From positions 3,048,191 through 3,112,190 of the forward strand of contig CM055912.1 in assembly GCA_029582155.1 (NCBI GenBank): a stretch of DNA of 64,000 bases, written 5' to 3'. Shown here piece after piece: positions 46,701 to 57,840 of this stretch. How positions within the stretch are numbered: the first letter of the stretch is position 1; the number at the start of each line of letters is the position of its first letter. Source of the stretch: Panopea generosa (Eukaryota; Mollusca; Bivalvia; Adapedonta; Hiatellidae). The translations under genes were made by a program, and so were the position numbers. Under the pieces are notes generated by a model. It ran no database searches, was not told where the DNA came from, and worked only from the letters and a program-made list of their open reading frames with translations.

Positions 46701-48502
46701 AAAAACCCCGAACATTTAAAATAAGGGTCATGCCAGTTATTGTGACCTTGATAATATATATTTTGACCTAGGCCGCACATTAATTGCATAAAACAGACAC
46801 AATATGTAAGCATAATGATACACGTACGTAAACTTGTACTCAGAGTAGGCGTGGAGTGCACTCCTAAATACATTACCATAATATACTCAAGTAACCATTA
46901 CTAAGCATGTTAAAAAGATATACAATTGTCATTTGTGTAATTAAGTTATGCGTTTTTCTTAAATATAGACCTAAACTTCAAAGTAGAGTAACTTGCACAT
47001 GTTTCTCATTGTAACGCCAAAATTGCGTTAAATTGTTTGTAACTCTTCTCATACGAAACAACGTTTTATCAACATACGTGCAACTAAACGCTCGTGCGTG
47101 CGTGTATGTGTGTTCATGTTCCAATCCAAGAAATGAAGTAATTATAAAACCAAAGCAATACACAAGACACACACTTTTGCTATCTCGGAATCAATTTGTG
47201 TGTATGAATAAACATAATAAAATCTTGTGTAATATCACAGTTAATGTTGTCAGTTACATTTCATCCTCAAATATTGAAAATAAAACCACGTGCTAATAGT
47301 TCACAATTTTGTATGAGCATATACCTACGATGTGTGTTAAAACACATGGACTTTTTCAATAATACTTAAAATTTCATATACTAGTAGTGTTATATGTATC
47401 AGAACACATAACCCATTTGGCTTTGTTGGCAAGTTTAGGAAGTATTGATAAAGTCCACGTATTTTTACAACACATTTCGTACAAAAACGATTATTACATG
47501 TATATTTTCTATCGCTGCTGCTACGTCGAGCTGTTCGGTATCAATACGAAATTTGGCAATTACACTCAGGGAATAATATTTTTATGACAATTTGTATCCA
47601 TGTACAGAAATATGCAAAAAGTCAATGTATTTTGAACACAACTCGCACACGCGTAAACTATGTTTACACTCCCAGGTGGGCGTTTATACCGTTGTCCGGT
47701 TGTCAGTTTGCCTCTGTGTTTGTTTATATCTACAAAACGCGTTGTTTGTTTGATTGTTGTTCAGTTGTTGTTGTTGTTTCCCTTGACCGTCTGCCGTTGG
47801 ATATGTGTATAATTGTAACTAAGTCAAACAATTTCCATTAAAATAGATTTGTTTTGTTTAAAATATATATTTTTTATCAAGCACACTTTCCGCAGATGTC
47901 CACACCTGCGTTTGTTTGCTGTTTCTTGCTGTTTTAAACAAAAATAAAACCCTCCACAAATAATGATAAATATAAATCATGTCAGTGTCCGAAAGTCTAT
48001 CGATTCGAAAAAAATAACCACACACCATGGCTCGTGGCTAATTTTGTTCTCTATCTCACTTGGTTCAATTTAGACTATCACTAACAATGTGTTCTCTATA
48101 TTAAAACGTGCATGAATATTGAATATGAAGCTTCAAGACTTGGTTTAAGCTTAATACGTTACACATTGATACGATATAAGTTTTGTATTTAATTAATGTA
48201 TGTCATCGTATCGCTTTTATGTACTACGCCCTGGCAATAAGAACAGTAAACCATTGGAACTTGCGCTTTATCTATTATTTTTGTTTTACTTTGCAGATTT
48301 ACTGGCTGTATTCTGGCATATAAAATGAGCCATATGATCTATTGTCATTGTTTATTTTTAAAGGGACACACGCTTATGTTAAAAGTACTATTAACATCAC
48401 AACTATATTTAGAGTTATCAACGTATAAGTTATAAGTTATACTAAAATGACGATATTTTTTATCCAAGGTTTAGTAATTAGAAATTAATATGTAACACTA
48501 TG
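43746..48502. other. Long AT-rich stretch without a supported gene
   Basis: About 4.7 kb with no array and no exon I can defend. Open frames at 43886-44092, 44755-44946 (after a possible acceptor TTCACAG at 44723-44729), 46184-46420, 47033-47296, 47387-47587 and 47584-47841 show no recognisable domain. The 46.5-46.7 kb part ending in GAATAAATAAATATG could be a retroposon 3' end. Confidence 0.35.
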
Positions 48503-48717
48503 TGGCGGAGCGTATGATCCAGTGGTAGAGCACCGAGGGTTTGGGTTAGATCCCCCCCCCCCCCACGGCTATGTGTGGTGCCATTCAGCAAGGCACTTTC
48601 CCGCATGTGAGCAGTACTGGTTGCACATAGGAAAACATCGAGGATGATTTGTATAAGTTGTAATATCTTGTTTCACAATCGAAGTAAAATAAATAAGTTA
48701 AAACTAATATTTTAATA
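48503..48717 (+). mobile_element. SINE A copy, forward and unexpanded
   Basis: GGCGGAGCGTATGATCCAGT, GGTAGAGC (A box with one mismatch), a C-rich slipped B-box region at 48552-48564, ACGGCTATGTGTGGTGCCAT, AGCAGTACTGGTTGCACATA and the tail TTTCACAATCGAAGTAAAAT, AAATAAGTTAAAACTAATAT. Head and body segments are each present once. Confidence 0.8.
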
Positions 48718-49214
48718 AAAGTTATTTGTATTTTTTTTTATAAAACCAGTGACCTAATTACATGCAATAAAGGTCACTCATGAAATTCTTGACGTCGTTA
48801 TTTTTAAATATGTGTAAATTTTCTTTTAAAATTTAAATTGATTTTTCCATGATATTTTTTAGAATGTCAATTCGATAAAAGCTGATGAAAATGTAAATGT
48901 TTTCTACATTATTTTGTCCTATATGACGATATACAAAGGTTAAGTTCCTTTCTAAAACAGAAACAAATTTAAAATTGTACCAAAATACTGAGATGTTATA
49001 AATATTTTTTTCAACGTGTAGATATATACTTTCCAGAAATTGTTTTAACTGAAAATTGACAAATATTGCCATTTGCTCCTTTAAATAAAGTTTTATGTGA
49101 CTATTTATCGAACGTGCATACAATGATCTTTGTTACATTTGCATCCTACCTTTAAGTATATTTTTATGGATTCAATAAAATGATTTTAGTATGAGCATTA
49201 ATGAAATGTATCGC
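48718..49214. other. No gene recognised
   Basis: AT-rich; the minus-strand frame at 48833-49123 is rich in I, F, N and K codons and shows no domain. Confidence 0.4.
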
Positions 49215-49360
49215 TATATACCGGTATTAAAAAGCAGACGATAAAATACCAGTATTAACAAAGCAGACGAAAATATACTGATACTAAGTCTGAGAACAAA
49301 GCAGACGATAATATACTGGTATTAAATCTGAGAACAAATCAAACGATAACTTACTGTTAT
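49215..49360. repeat. Degenerate 30-45-bp tandem repeat
   Basis: Four or five copies of AAAGCAGACGATAATATACT plus GGTATTAA-like sequence, with AAATCTGAGAAC insertions. Confidence 0.65.
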
Positions 49361-49884
49361 TATTTTTACAGTGCTATAAATATATATTATATATGTTTGC
49401 AGGATAACGTATGTTTATGATGCAGCTAGTGACATAGTGTTACACCCATGCAAATTTGACATAAACCACAAAGCCATGGTATAATGAGTAAAATTATTCA
49501 TGATATAAATATATTGTGTTAAATATGTATGTTAACGCTGTGAATTATACGGGTTCCTTTAATTAAACATGTATTTATTTATATACTTATAATTGATTTA
49601 TTTTATTACTATAATTTATAGAGATAATAAATAACGTCTCTTGGAACTTGCATCAACACTTTTCCACAAAATTTGACACACATTGGATGCATCCTAAAAA
49701 ATGAAGAACATTTCCATTTTAATGTTAATATTAATTTCAAAATACTAAAGTAAATATAAATACTTTCCATTAACCTTTGTCTCGAATTCTACCAAACACA
49801 CCATACACAAAACATAAACAAATACAGTATTGAATTATTCAAATTGCTTTTTTTTTCAAATTTAATTTGTTTAGTATTCAAAAC
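49361..49884. other. No gene recognised
   Basis: AT-rich without coding or repeat structure. Confidence 0.4.
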
Positions 49885-50120
49885 AGCAATTATATCATGT
49901 GTGTGATTCTAAGGTGTTTAGTACCCCCTCTAAATAATTCCGGGGGCTAGCAATAACAGTTTTCATTTGACCTCTTTCTTACCATCATTCTGAAAAACTG
50001 AAGAATTTAAACCAGAAATTATATCGTGTGTGTGATTCTAAGGTCTTTAACACCCCTTCTAAATATTTCCAGGGCTAGCAATAACAGTTTTCATTTGACC
50101 TCTTTTTATCTTCATTCTGG
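49885..50120. repeat. 129-bp tandem duplication
   Basis: GTGTGTGATTCTAAGGT, GGCTAGCAATAACAGTTTTC and ATTTGACCTCTTT occur twice at a spacing of 129 bp with moderate divergence. Confidence 0.8.
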
Positions 50121-50409
50121 AAAACAGAAAACGGTCTTCGTTAAATGTGCATTCAGGAAAGATGCAGTGTGGTTTTCAACGCACGAATTAAAGACATTTT
50201 ACGATTTTTGCCAACCAATGTACGTGCGTACTGTAAACATAACGGTATGGAAATACTTACTCCAAGTAGTGCCATCTGAAAAACAATTATAATCCTATTT
50301 CTGAAAAACCAGTGAATTCACTCTTTCTTGAACACATGAATGCAAATTCTTAAATATATAATTATGGATAATTTTTTGGATTTGTTTTCAGGCATGCAAC
50401 CAGAATAAG

Positions 50410-50700
50410 ATGAAATGTGTGCTACATGTTTTGTCATACAATGTGTACCGATCAAATGCAAAATATGATGTCTTTCAACCGTTTACAGGAGTTTTGCAAC
50501 TTTTTAAAAAAGACCGACATACATATCGATTTGTTTTAAAGTTCATACTTGAATCATTTACAGAAAACGAAATAAGCAAATATTTAGAGGTAGAGGACAG
50601 GCCGTTGGATACGGCCAATTAGAAAACCATTTGACGAACGAAAGTGCAGACTATGTAATAAATTCGATGATGAATATCATTGAATGTGTGCTATAATCCG
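50410..50700 (+). pseudogene. Decayed LINE ORF2 C-terminal fragment with zinc-knuckle remnant
   Basis: A frame ending ENEISKYLEVE shifts by one base into GRWIRPIRKPFDERKCRLCN followed by KFDDEYH and a stop. This resembles the block (I)E(T)GRW...ERKC.LC....DE.HF near the C-terminus of non-LTR ORF2 proteins, including the C-X2-C and H of the terminal zinc knuckle; the following C lies past an in-frame TGA. Two lesions make it a fossil. By-eye similarity. Confidence 0.5.
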
Positions 50701-50861
50701 ATCAAATTCTACGAAATGTGACAAAATCGCTATTTAAATTATACTAGTAAACTTGAAACGAAATTCCCATTCTAAAAATAAACATCACTTAAATACTGCT
50801 AGACGACTTTTGGACACTTTCTAAGATGAAACAATGTTTACTATGTGCAAACCTGCATAAC

Positions 50862-50985
50862 GGATCAAACTGAAATCAAAATGAAATCACGTGACTCATT
50901 TAAAATCCAAATTAGTAAATCCCTTTTCAATATATTATTTTGGCATATTTAGTAGATATTTTTTTGGCAATACGGGGTCAGTGAA
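50862..50985 (+). mobile_element. Dispersed repeat G, copy 1
   Basis: ATCAAAATGAAATCACGTGA, CCCTTTTCAATATATTATTT and TGGCAATACGG match the reverse complement of 54195-54315 block by block. Confidence 0.65.
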
Positions 50986-52149
50986 TATATATAGGCATAA
51001 TATATTGGGAAAAAATGTTTTTAGCCAATTTAAAAAATGTGAAAAATCTTGATAAATTTTCCTTAAGCAGTAACGTTTTTATTCTATTCTGGGTATGTAA
51101 ATTTAGATAAATATATATCCATGTATTCAAACTTGGCAAGATAATAAATTGAAAATGGATTTCCTAATTTAACTTTCTACGCAACCAGGATACAATATTA
51201 TAGTTTCCACAGTCTGTTATTTCACGGTCATTTGGTTTAATCTTAATTGCGACTTGAACCGTTATTGCTTTAAAAATTGCAAATAAATCGGCCAGTTTAC
51301 TTCATGCCGTCACATGTCAACAATCACACGACGTCACACGACGTCACACGACGTCACGGCTTCCAATACAAATCGAAGTAATTTATATATTCGGAAAGTC
51401 AAAAAGCAGTTCGGTAGTTTACGCACAAGAGTCGAGTCATTCGGAAACACCGACAGATCGACCGAAAGTGATATTACACTTGGGGATATATAAAAACATA
51501 TGTCATGGATTTATTGCACTGCGCCACCGTTAATTGTTTATCCTTTGGTATCGTTGAACTTGCTAAATATGGTTCGAAAACAGACAACTGCTTAAGCCTG
51601 TGCCTACACTGATTAATTGATTATCTGAATTACCAAAATAGCAGTCTCGTTTTTAATCCGTTCATTAGGAGTGAAAATATATGAACGACTCTCACGCCCC
51701 CTAGATGCATTGGCTTTATCGTTTTTCTGTGTTCGTGTAAATCTGAAAGAGTTATATACAAGCTTCCGAAGAACCAAAAATCACCACAAAATTGAATTCA
51801 AGGTCGGGGTGGTGTCAAGTCTTTTCTAGGGAAGTATATGTTAAAAAAGTTCACATACTTTATGATGTTTCGTGACAATGTGCAATACCTGTAGTAATGT
51901 CGTGTTTAGGTTTGCGTGTTAAATATACTTCTGCGCATAAATATCGTCTGCTATTTGATGATAAGAATAGTTTTCTAAATATGGTAAGATACCTAACGCG
52001 TGATCTCCAGAGTAATACAAACAAATATCATCCGGAAGGTTTATATAAAAACCTGGAACAGAACCAGACGATGACAGATTATCTTGATAGAAATAACCAA
52101 GTATGCACGTGGAGTTGATACACGCGCCATATAAAGCTGGATAAAAAGG
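50986..52149. other. AT-rich stretch with a 10-bp CRE-like triplicate
   Basis: No gene recognised. At 51327-51357 ACACGACGTC is repeated three times; CGACGTCAC resembles a CREB/ATF half-site cluster. A 73-residue frame at 51897-52118 has no domain. Confidence 0.4.
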
Positions 52150-52690
52150 AGCGCTTGGTCAAGTTCAAGGACTTCGGACGCAAAAAGGAGGGTCGTGGGT
52201 TTGATCCTCTGCCACGGCCATTAGTTTAATAATATTTTATTGCAAGATTCATTATATAATACACAGGTATATAAAAAGTGACATAATAATCATGAAAAAG
52301 GCAATTGGGTTGGACTATAAGTTCTTCCAACATTAGTTACAGTCCTTCCAACAGCGTTACATGTTACGTTTATTAAACTAAAATGGCGGGGGAAAACAAA
52401 CAAACAAACAAACAAACAAACAAACAAACAAACAAACAAATACTTCAAATTGTAGAAAGCGAAAAAGAGAAAAAAAAAGAATATGAGAAAAATACCATCA
52501 TCACTACCCCTGCCGTCCCTGCCTGGCTGCTACCCTTGCCACCCCTGCCCATAACCTGTCACGGTTATGTGTGGTGTCCTTAAGCAAGACACGTTGTTTG
52601 AGTATGTTTAGTTCTGGTTCTACCTAGGAAGACTTTGAGTGTGACGTCACTGGCTTCACAATCGAAGTAAAATTAAAAAAATGTTAAACA
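52150..52690 (+). mobile_element. SINE A copy split by an insertion
   Basis: The head (GGAGCGCTTGGTCAAG, AAGGAGGGTCGTGGGTTTGA, TCCTCTGCCACGG) ends near 52226. SINE A resumes at about 52556 with CTGTCACGGTTATGTGTGGT, then CTGGTTCTACCTAGGAAGAC and TTCACAATCGAAGTAAAATT. About 330 bp lie between, flanked by CCACGG/TCACGG, a possible target duplication. Confidence 0.7.
52227..52555. other. About 330-bp insertion in SINE A, with (CAAA)n
   Basis: Unclassified sequence beginning TTAGTTTAATAATATTTTAT and containing a (CAAA)n microsatellite at 52395-52441 and a C-rich CCCTGCC segment at 52508-52550. No coding potential. Confidence 0.5.
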
Positions 52691-53369
52691 AATCAAGTTT
52701 TATAATTTACATGTTTTATTCAATAACACACAAGACCGAATTGTCTATCAGTACACATAGAATATAATCAATTTAAATAAATACCTAATTGTCAATGGCA
52801 TCAATACAGCAAGGTAGTTCAAGATAATATTTCCAACATTACACATATTGTTACTCATTTAGATAAATTATAAAACTTAGTAATATTATTAAAAGTTCTT
52901 TATACACTACTTGCTTAATGTAAAACAATTCAACATTTCACAAATTATCATCTTCTAAGGAGTTGCAAAGTTGACATTTTCGTTCAGATATAGACGTTTT
53001 TCTAGTTTGTGTCATCTACCATTTGCCTATTTCGAGTCGATGTGACAATACTAATATATACATGATGTACTTGAGAAAAGAGAGTTCAAAACACATTTAA
53101 ATATTTATATAAACAGATATATTGGTGAAGTTTAAAATGTTAAAAATATAATAATTGCATATGACTAAGGTTAACGTGTAAAATACACTACTATGTTGGT
53201 GGGTTCAGTCCCAAAACAAGGTTGTGTCATAACGCATGGTGTAAAATAAATAAGAGTAAAACAAGCAACATGAATACAGGAATCTAGCAATATTTTTGAT
53301 AATTATTATAAGTATTGATGTTGATATAATTCTGTTACTATACAGTTATATGTGAAGAATAGAGGAAAA
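52691..53369. other. No gene recognised
   Basis: AT-rich. At 53196-53260 GGTTCAGTCCC and AAAATAAATAAG could be a truncated SINE A, but too little remains to call. Confidence 0.4.
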
Positions 53370-53590
53370 GCTTCGAATTGTTTGTAGAACGGAACCAGCT
53401 CTCCCGATTAAGTTCGTTAAAAGTTGGGAAAGCCCCATTTGAGCACGTTGATTGGTCAGTTTTGTTAAAAATAACGTTGGGAAAACCCCATTTGAGCACA
53501 TTGATTTGTTCTCTTGCTATGCATTGCGGGACAGACATAGAAGTCTCTGCTTTTTCATTTAGGGTTAATAGATCTGATAGGAAGCACGTC
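53370..53590 (+). mobile_element. Dispersed repeat F, copy 2, with 53-bp internal duplication
   Basis: Aligns with the reverse complement of 33540-33735. TTGGGAAARCCCCATTTGAG CACRTTGAT appears at 53424 and 53477 (53 bp apart), whereas copy 1 has it once. Confidence 0.65.
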
Positions 53591-54194
53591 TTGTCGAATC
53601 TCAACTTACCCGGGATAGTTTATGCCATTGTGCAAAATGTGTTTATTTGTGTATGTTTAATATTGACTCAACCCAGAAAGAACCAAACGCTATTTGTTTT
53701 TGCAATTGATTCAAACTTAATTTTGCTTTTAAACTGATACGATTTACGTTTTACAATTGAGTGTGTTTCTTTCGAAACGGGATGAACACTATTTTGTTTG
53801 ATAAGGTTTAAGTTTCTCTGAAATATCATTGTATTATTGTCCCTCGACATTTGCCTATTTTGTACACTATGTTTTAAAGCCAGTCTTTGTTCAAATTTAT
53901 TACTTTGATTATTTTCAAACAAGAAATCGGGGATTGTTTATGTTAATTTGAACATAAACAGACGATGAAAATAGCTTTGTGGAGAGATATGAAAGAGAAA
54001 AGTAATAAAACATAAACTTAAAATTATGTTTATAAGAACAGATTATTAAGCTGCATGATAAGAAATAAGACATCTAAACATTGCATTAATTGCCTGTCTA
54101 GATTGTGCTCAAGAGCTATTACAGATAGGGGAAACAATAGACAGAATGCGTAATGTAATTAAAAGATTTCCTATAAATCTCTCCTAGATGCAGA
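53591..54194. other. No gene recognised
   Basis: AT-rich; overlapping open frames on both strands near 53668-53922 have no domain. Confidence 0.4.
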
Positions 54195-54315
54195 CTTAGC
54201 CGGTATTGCCATAATGATTGATATAAAGATGCCAAAACAGTATATTGAAAAGGGATATCCAAACCTGGAACATATCAAATGAGTCACGCGATTTCATTTT
54301 GATTTTGATTTTATC
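54195..54315 (-). mobile_element. Dispersed repeat G, copy 2 (reverse)
   Basis: Reverse complement contains AAATGAAATCGCGTGACTCA, CCCTTTTCAATATACTGTTT and TGGCAATACCGG, matching 50862-50985. Confidence 0.65.
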
Positions 54316-56335
54316 TGTTAAATTTGAATTGGCCACACATTGCTATAATAGTTTAAGTAAAATAGTGAAAGCATTTGTCTGATTTTTACCGATAACTGAA
54401 CTATTATAGGACAATAAAGACATGTTTTTGATTTTCAGCGTGGTTCATTTAACATGAACATTTTTGTTTTGAAAATGCGTGAAACTCATGCATGGGAACT
54501 TATCTTCCTGTAAACTGCCTTCTGTTTTATCAACTGTTTTAAAGTTCGTGTTTCTTGCTATACGATTGTAACCGGTTTGTGATAAATATTTAAATCAATC
54601 ACAATAAAAAATTACTGTCAAACCTGTTTTTAGCAGCTACCCGAGGGAATTAGCAAAAATAACTAAAACTATAAAAATATGACTGTTAAAAACAGTTTGG
54701 TGCTTAATAGATGTGATTTTCAACACCTATTTGATCGTAGCGAAGTTTCGATATAGGAAATAATATCAAAACATGTTATTGATTAACTCCTGACTGCAGC
54801 TAGTATATAAAAACAACATAAGCCTTCCGAGCGAAGTGAGGTATCCCCCATCGACCCAAAATTGATTTAAATTTAACAGTTTCGATATTTTGAGCACGAA
54901 TCACGCTGGTTTCGACCACGAGTAGTTTATACGGAGGCTGTGTCCGCTATTTTATATTGACTATAGTGCAAACAACTTTATATAACAAATACATATTGTT
55001 AGTATTTCAATTGTAAACCTTTACACAGCAAACAAAATTAATGCTCATTTGGTATTACATATTTATGACAGTTGAATGATTCTATATATAAATGTTTACA
55101 AGCAGCTGTTGCTTAAGAAATGCGTTCTACTTCTTCTAACGTTAAGCGTTTTTATTTTAAAACAATTTACATTTATATCCGTATTACCAAACAGGCCAAG
55201 ATTCATGGCATAATCCAGTTATTGTAACTTGCCGATCCAGTCCATCGAAACACTATATACTAATCAATTCAGCTGTAATGTAACTACTATCCTTAGCAAT
55301 CGAGTTTTTCACGTCCTCTGCGCTAAATCGCCCTCTAATTAATTAAATGCCATGTCTTGCGGTGGCTGTGTTAAACCCCCTAACTATTCATATAGCGATC
55401 ACTTGTTACAGTACTCATTTTACTAAAATTAGAAACAGAAACGCCTTTGTTCGTCATTTTTGTTTATTCGTTTAACCAAATGACATGCTATCGTTTTGTA
55501 AACTGTCATAATGATTGGCTCATCAATCAGAAATAGCATATATTTCATACAACTGGAAAAAAGGAATTTCAGAATGTAGCACATTATTTTATGACCGATA
55601 AAAAGGAAACTATTGTGTACTATGGTTAACAATGATATATTGATAAATGGAGAGTGTCAGGGTCATGTGATGCTATTCAATGTTGTGTTGTGACGTTTAA
55701 CTGGTAGTCAATTAATGGCGAGATACAAGGGTAGTATTTCCATGCTATCTTAGTTAATTTTATTGTCTTCCGAGACAGTATATTATTATTTCAATTTGCA
55801 AAATTACCAAACAATTTACTAAACATTTTGGTATGTAGTATGACGATAAAGTAGATGCCTATTGAGTTATTAGCTAGAAAAACCTTTTCAGTTAATTGAA
55901 AAAAAACGACTATTAAAATATTCTATTGAGAGAAACAATAATGTTAACAACCGCGATCAGGTATAACAAGTCGATTTTATAAAAAGATGTCTTAAATGTA
56001 ATATTTGTTAATTGAAACACGCATAAAGGAAGGCGGTTCCATACCCAATTTTAAACATTTGGTAACTTTTACAGCTCATAAATGCAGTCGTTAAAATTGT
56101 GCTTATGCTGAATGGTTTGCTGTTGCTGTATGGTATTTAAATAACTGCAGCAACAACAACAACACCAATCAAAAACAACATCAAACAACAACATCAATGG
56201 CCTTTAAACAACAACAACAAATAATATATTTGCCATATCGACAAATTTGATCCAAAACAAACATCGATTCATTTAATGGAACCATTGTTTATAATAAATC
56301 CTACCAATAATACTAAATCACCAAAGTTCATACCG
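54316..56335. other. No gene recognised; CAA-rich tract near the end
   Basis: About 2 kb of AT-rich DNA. CAGCAACAACAACAACACC and further CAACAACAA runs occupy 56148-56220. TTGCTGTTGCTGTATGGTAT at 56119 may be a remnant of the SINE B 3' end next to the 87-bp array. Confidence 0.4.
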
Positions 56336-57000
56336 TATGTACATGGTATGTTACACCATCCTGTCACATTGTACCGACATACCTAGACATATCCTCTAAA
56401 TGCTGAGCGCAGACACATGGTATGGTATCCCGCCCTGTCACATTATACTGATACCGGGGCTGACCAGACCTTGAAATATCCTCTAAATGCTGAGCGCAGA
56501 CACATGGTATGGTATCCCACCCTGTCACATTATACTGATACCGGGGCTGACCAGACCTTGAAATATCCCCTAAATGCTTAGTGCAGACTCATGGTATGGT
56601 ATCCCACCCTGTCACATTATACTGATACCGGGGCTGACCAGACCTTGAAATATCCTCTAAATGCTGAGCGCAGACACATGGTATGGTATCCCACCCTGTC
56701 ACATTATACTGATACCGGGGCTGACCAGACATTGAAATTTCCCCTAAATGCTAAGTGCAGACTCATGGTATGGTATCCCACCCAGTCACATTATACTGAC
56801 ACCGGGTTGACCAGACCTTGAAATATCCCCTAAATGCTAAGTGCAGACTCATGGTATGATACCCCACCTAGTCATATTATACTGACACCGGGGCGACCAG
56901 ACCTACAAATATTCTCTAAATGTTGAGCGCAGAAGACACCTGGCATGATACCCCATCCAGTCACATTATACTGACACCGGGCCGACCAGACCTAGAAATG
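56336..57000 (-). repeat. 87-bp satellite grown from SINE B body, about 7-8 copies
   Basis: Unit contains AGACACATGGTATGGTATCC, CACCCTGTCACATTATACTG, ATACCGGGGCTGACCAGACC and TTGAAATATCCTCTAAATGC TGAGCGC. Its reverse complement aligns with SINE B 381-452 (GCTCAGCAATTGGAGGATAG to CATGTGTCTGC), overlapping the segment amplified in the 69-bp array. Unit length divisible by 3 gives incidental open frames. Confidence 0.9.
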
Positions 57001-57520
57001 GACAAACAAAGTCACGTGGTCAGTGGTTGGAAGGATTGTCATTCTCGCGTCAGGTCAATTGAGTTTAAATCGGAGAAAACTGCCGGCCATGGGATGGCAT
57101 TGATATGCGCAAAGATGTTCTTGCATTTTGAATGCTTTAGTACAATAATTTATGATGCTAATTTATTTAACAGGATTTTGGTTTGACTGAAAAAGATAAA
57201 TAAATTTGAACAGTAATAAACCACCCTCCATACGTATACGTACACGTGTTTGTACATAACACATGATAAAACATGTGCTGTTTTATTATAAATGGATAAT
57301 AAATATTATTGCTGTTCCACACCGACATTAACTGCCACCATTTTACATAATAATAATTATCTAAACCGATAAAAACGGATTCTTCTTCTTGGCACGTGAC
57401 CACATTTAGCAATGAATTTGGAGTATATAACTATTATCCGTTGATAGAATTTTAACATAAACAATGTAATGTGACTTTTAAGCTATGTAAAACGTAAACA
57501 GCGGGATCCGACAATAATAT
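57001..57520. other. No gene recognised
   Basis: AT-rich spacer; short open frames only. Confidence 0.4.
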
Positions 57521-57715
57521 TGTGGAGCGCATGGTCAAGTGGTAGAGCATGTCTAGATTGGAGGGTTGTTGGTTCGATACTCCGACGCGGTTTTATATGG
57601 TGTCCTTGAGCAACCCCTTTCCGTTACTGTTTAGTACTGGTCTACGCGAGTGATGAGTATAAAGTGTCATAACGTGTTTCACGATCGAAGTAAAATTAAA
57701 TAAATTAAAACTAAT
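57521..57715 (+). mobile_element. SINE A copy, forward and unexpanded
   Basis: GTGGAGCGCATGGTCAAGTG has a perfect A box (TGGTCAAGTGG, 57532-57542); GGTTCGATACTCC from 57571 is a B box with a small insertion. Then GTGTCCTTGAGCAA, GTTTAGTACTGGTCTACGCG and the tail TTTCACGATCGAAGTAAAAT, TAAATAAATTAAAACTAATA. The head is closest to the 41-bp array unit. Confidence 0.85.
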
Positions 57716-57840
57716 ATTGTAACACAGAACAGAAATAATTAGATTTTTATGCAAAACTAACACAGGTAACTTGTATTGTATAACTGCTATTGAAATTAAA
57801 TTTATGCATGATTACACATAAAATAATTTACGCCAAACAA

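Noticed and set aside
52383..52583. Open frame with QTNK repeats
   Set aside because: Translation of the (CAAA)n microsatellite within the insertion in SINE A.
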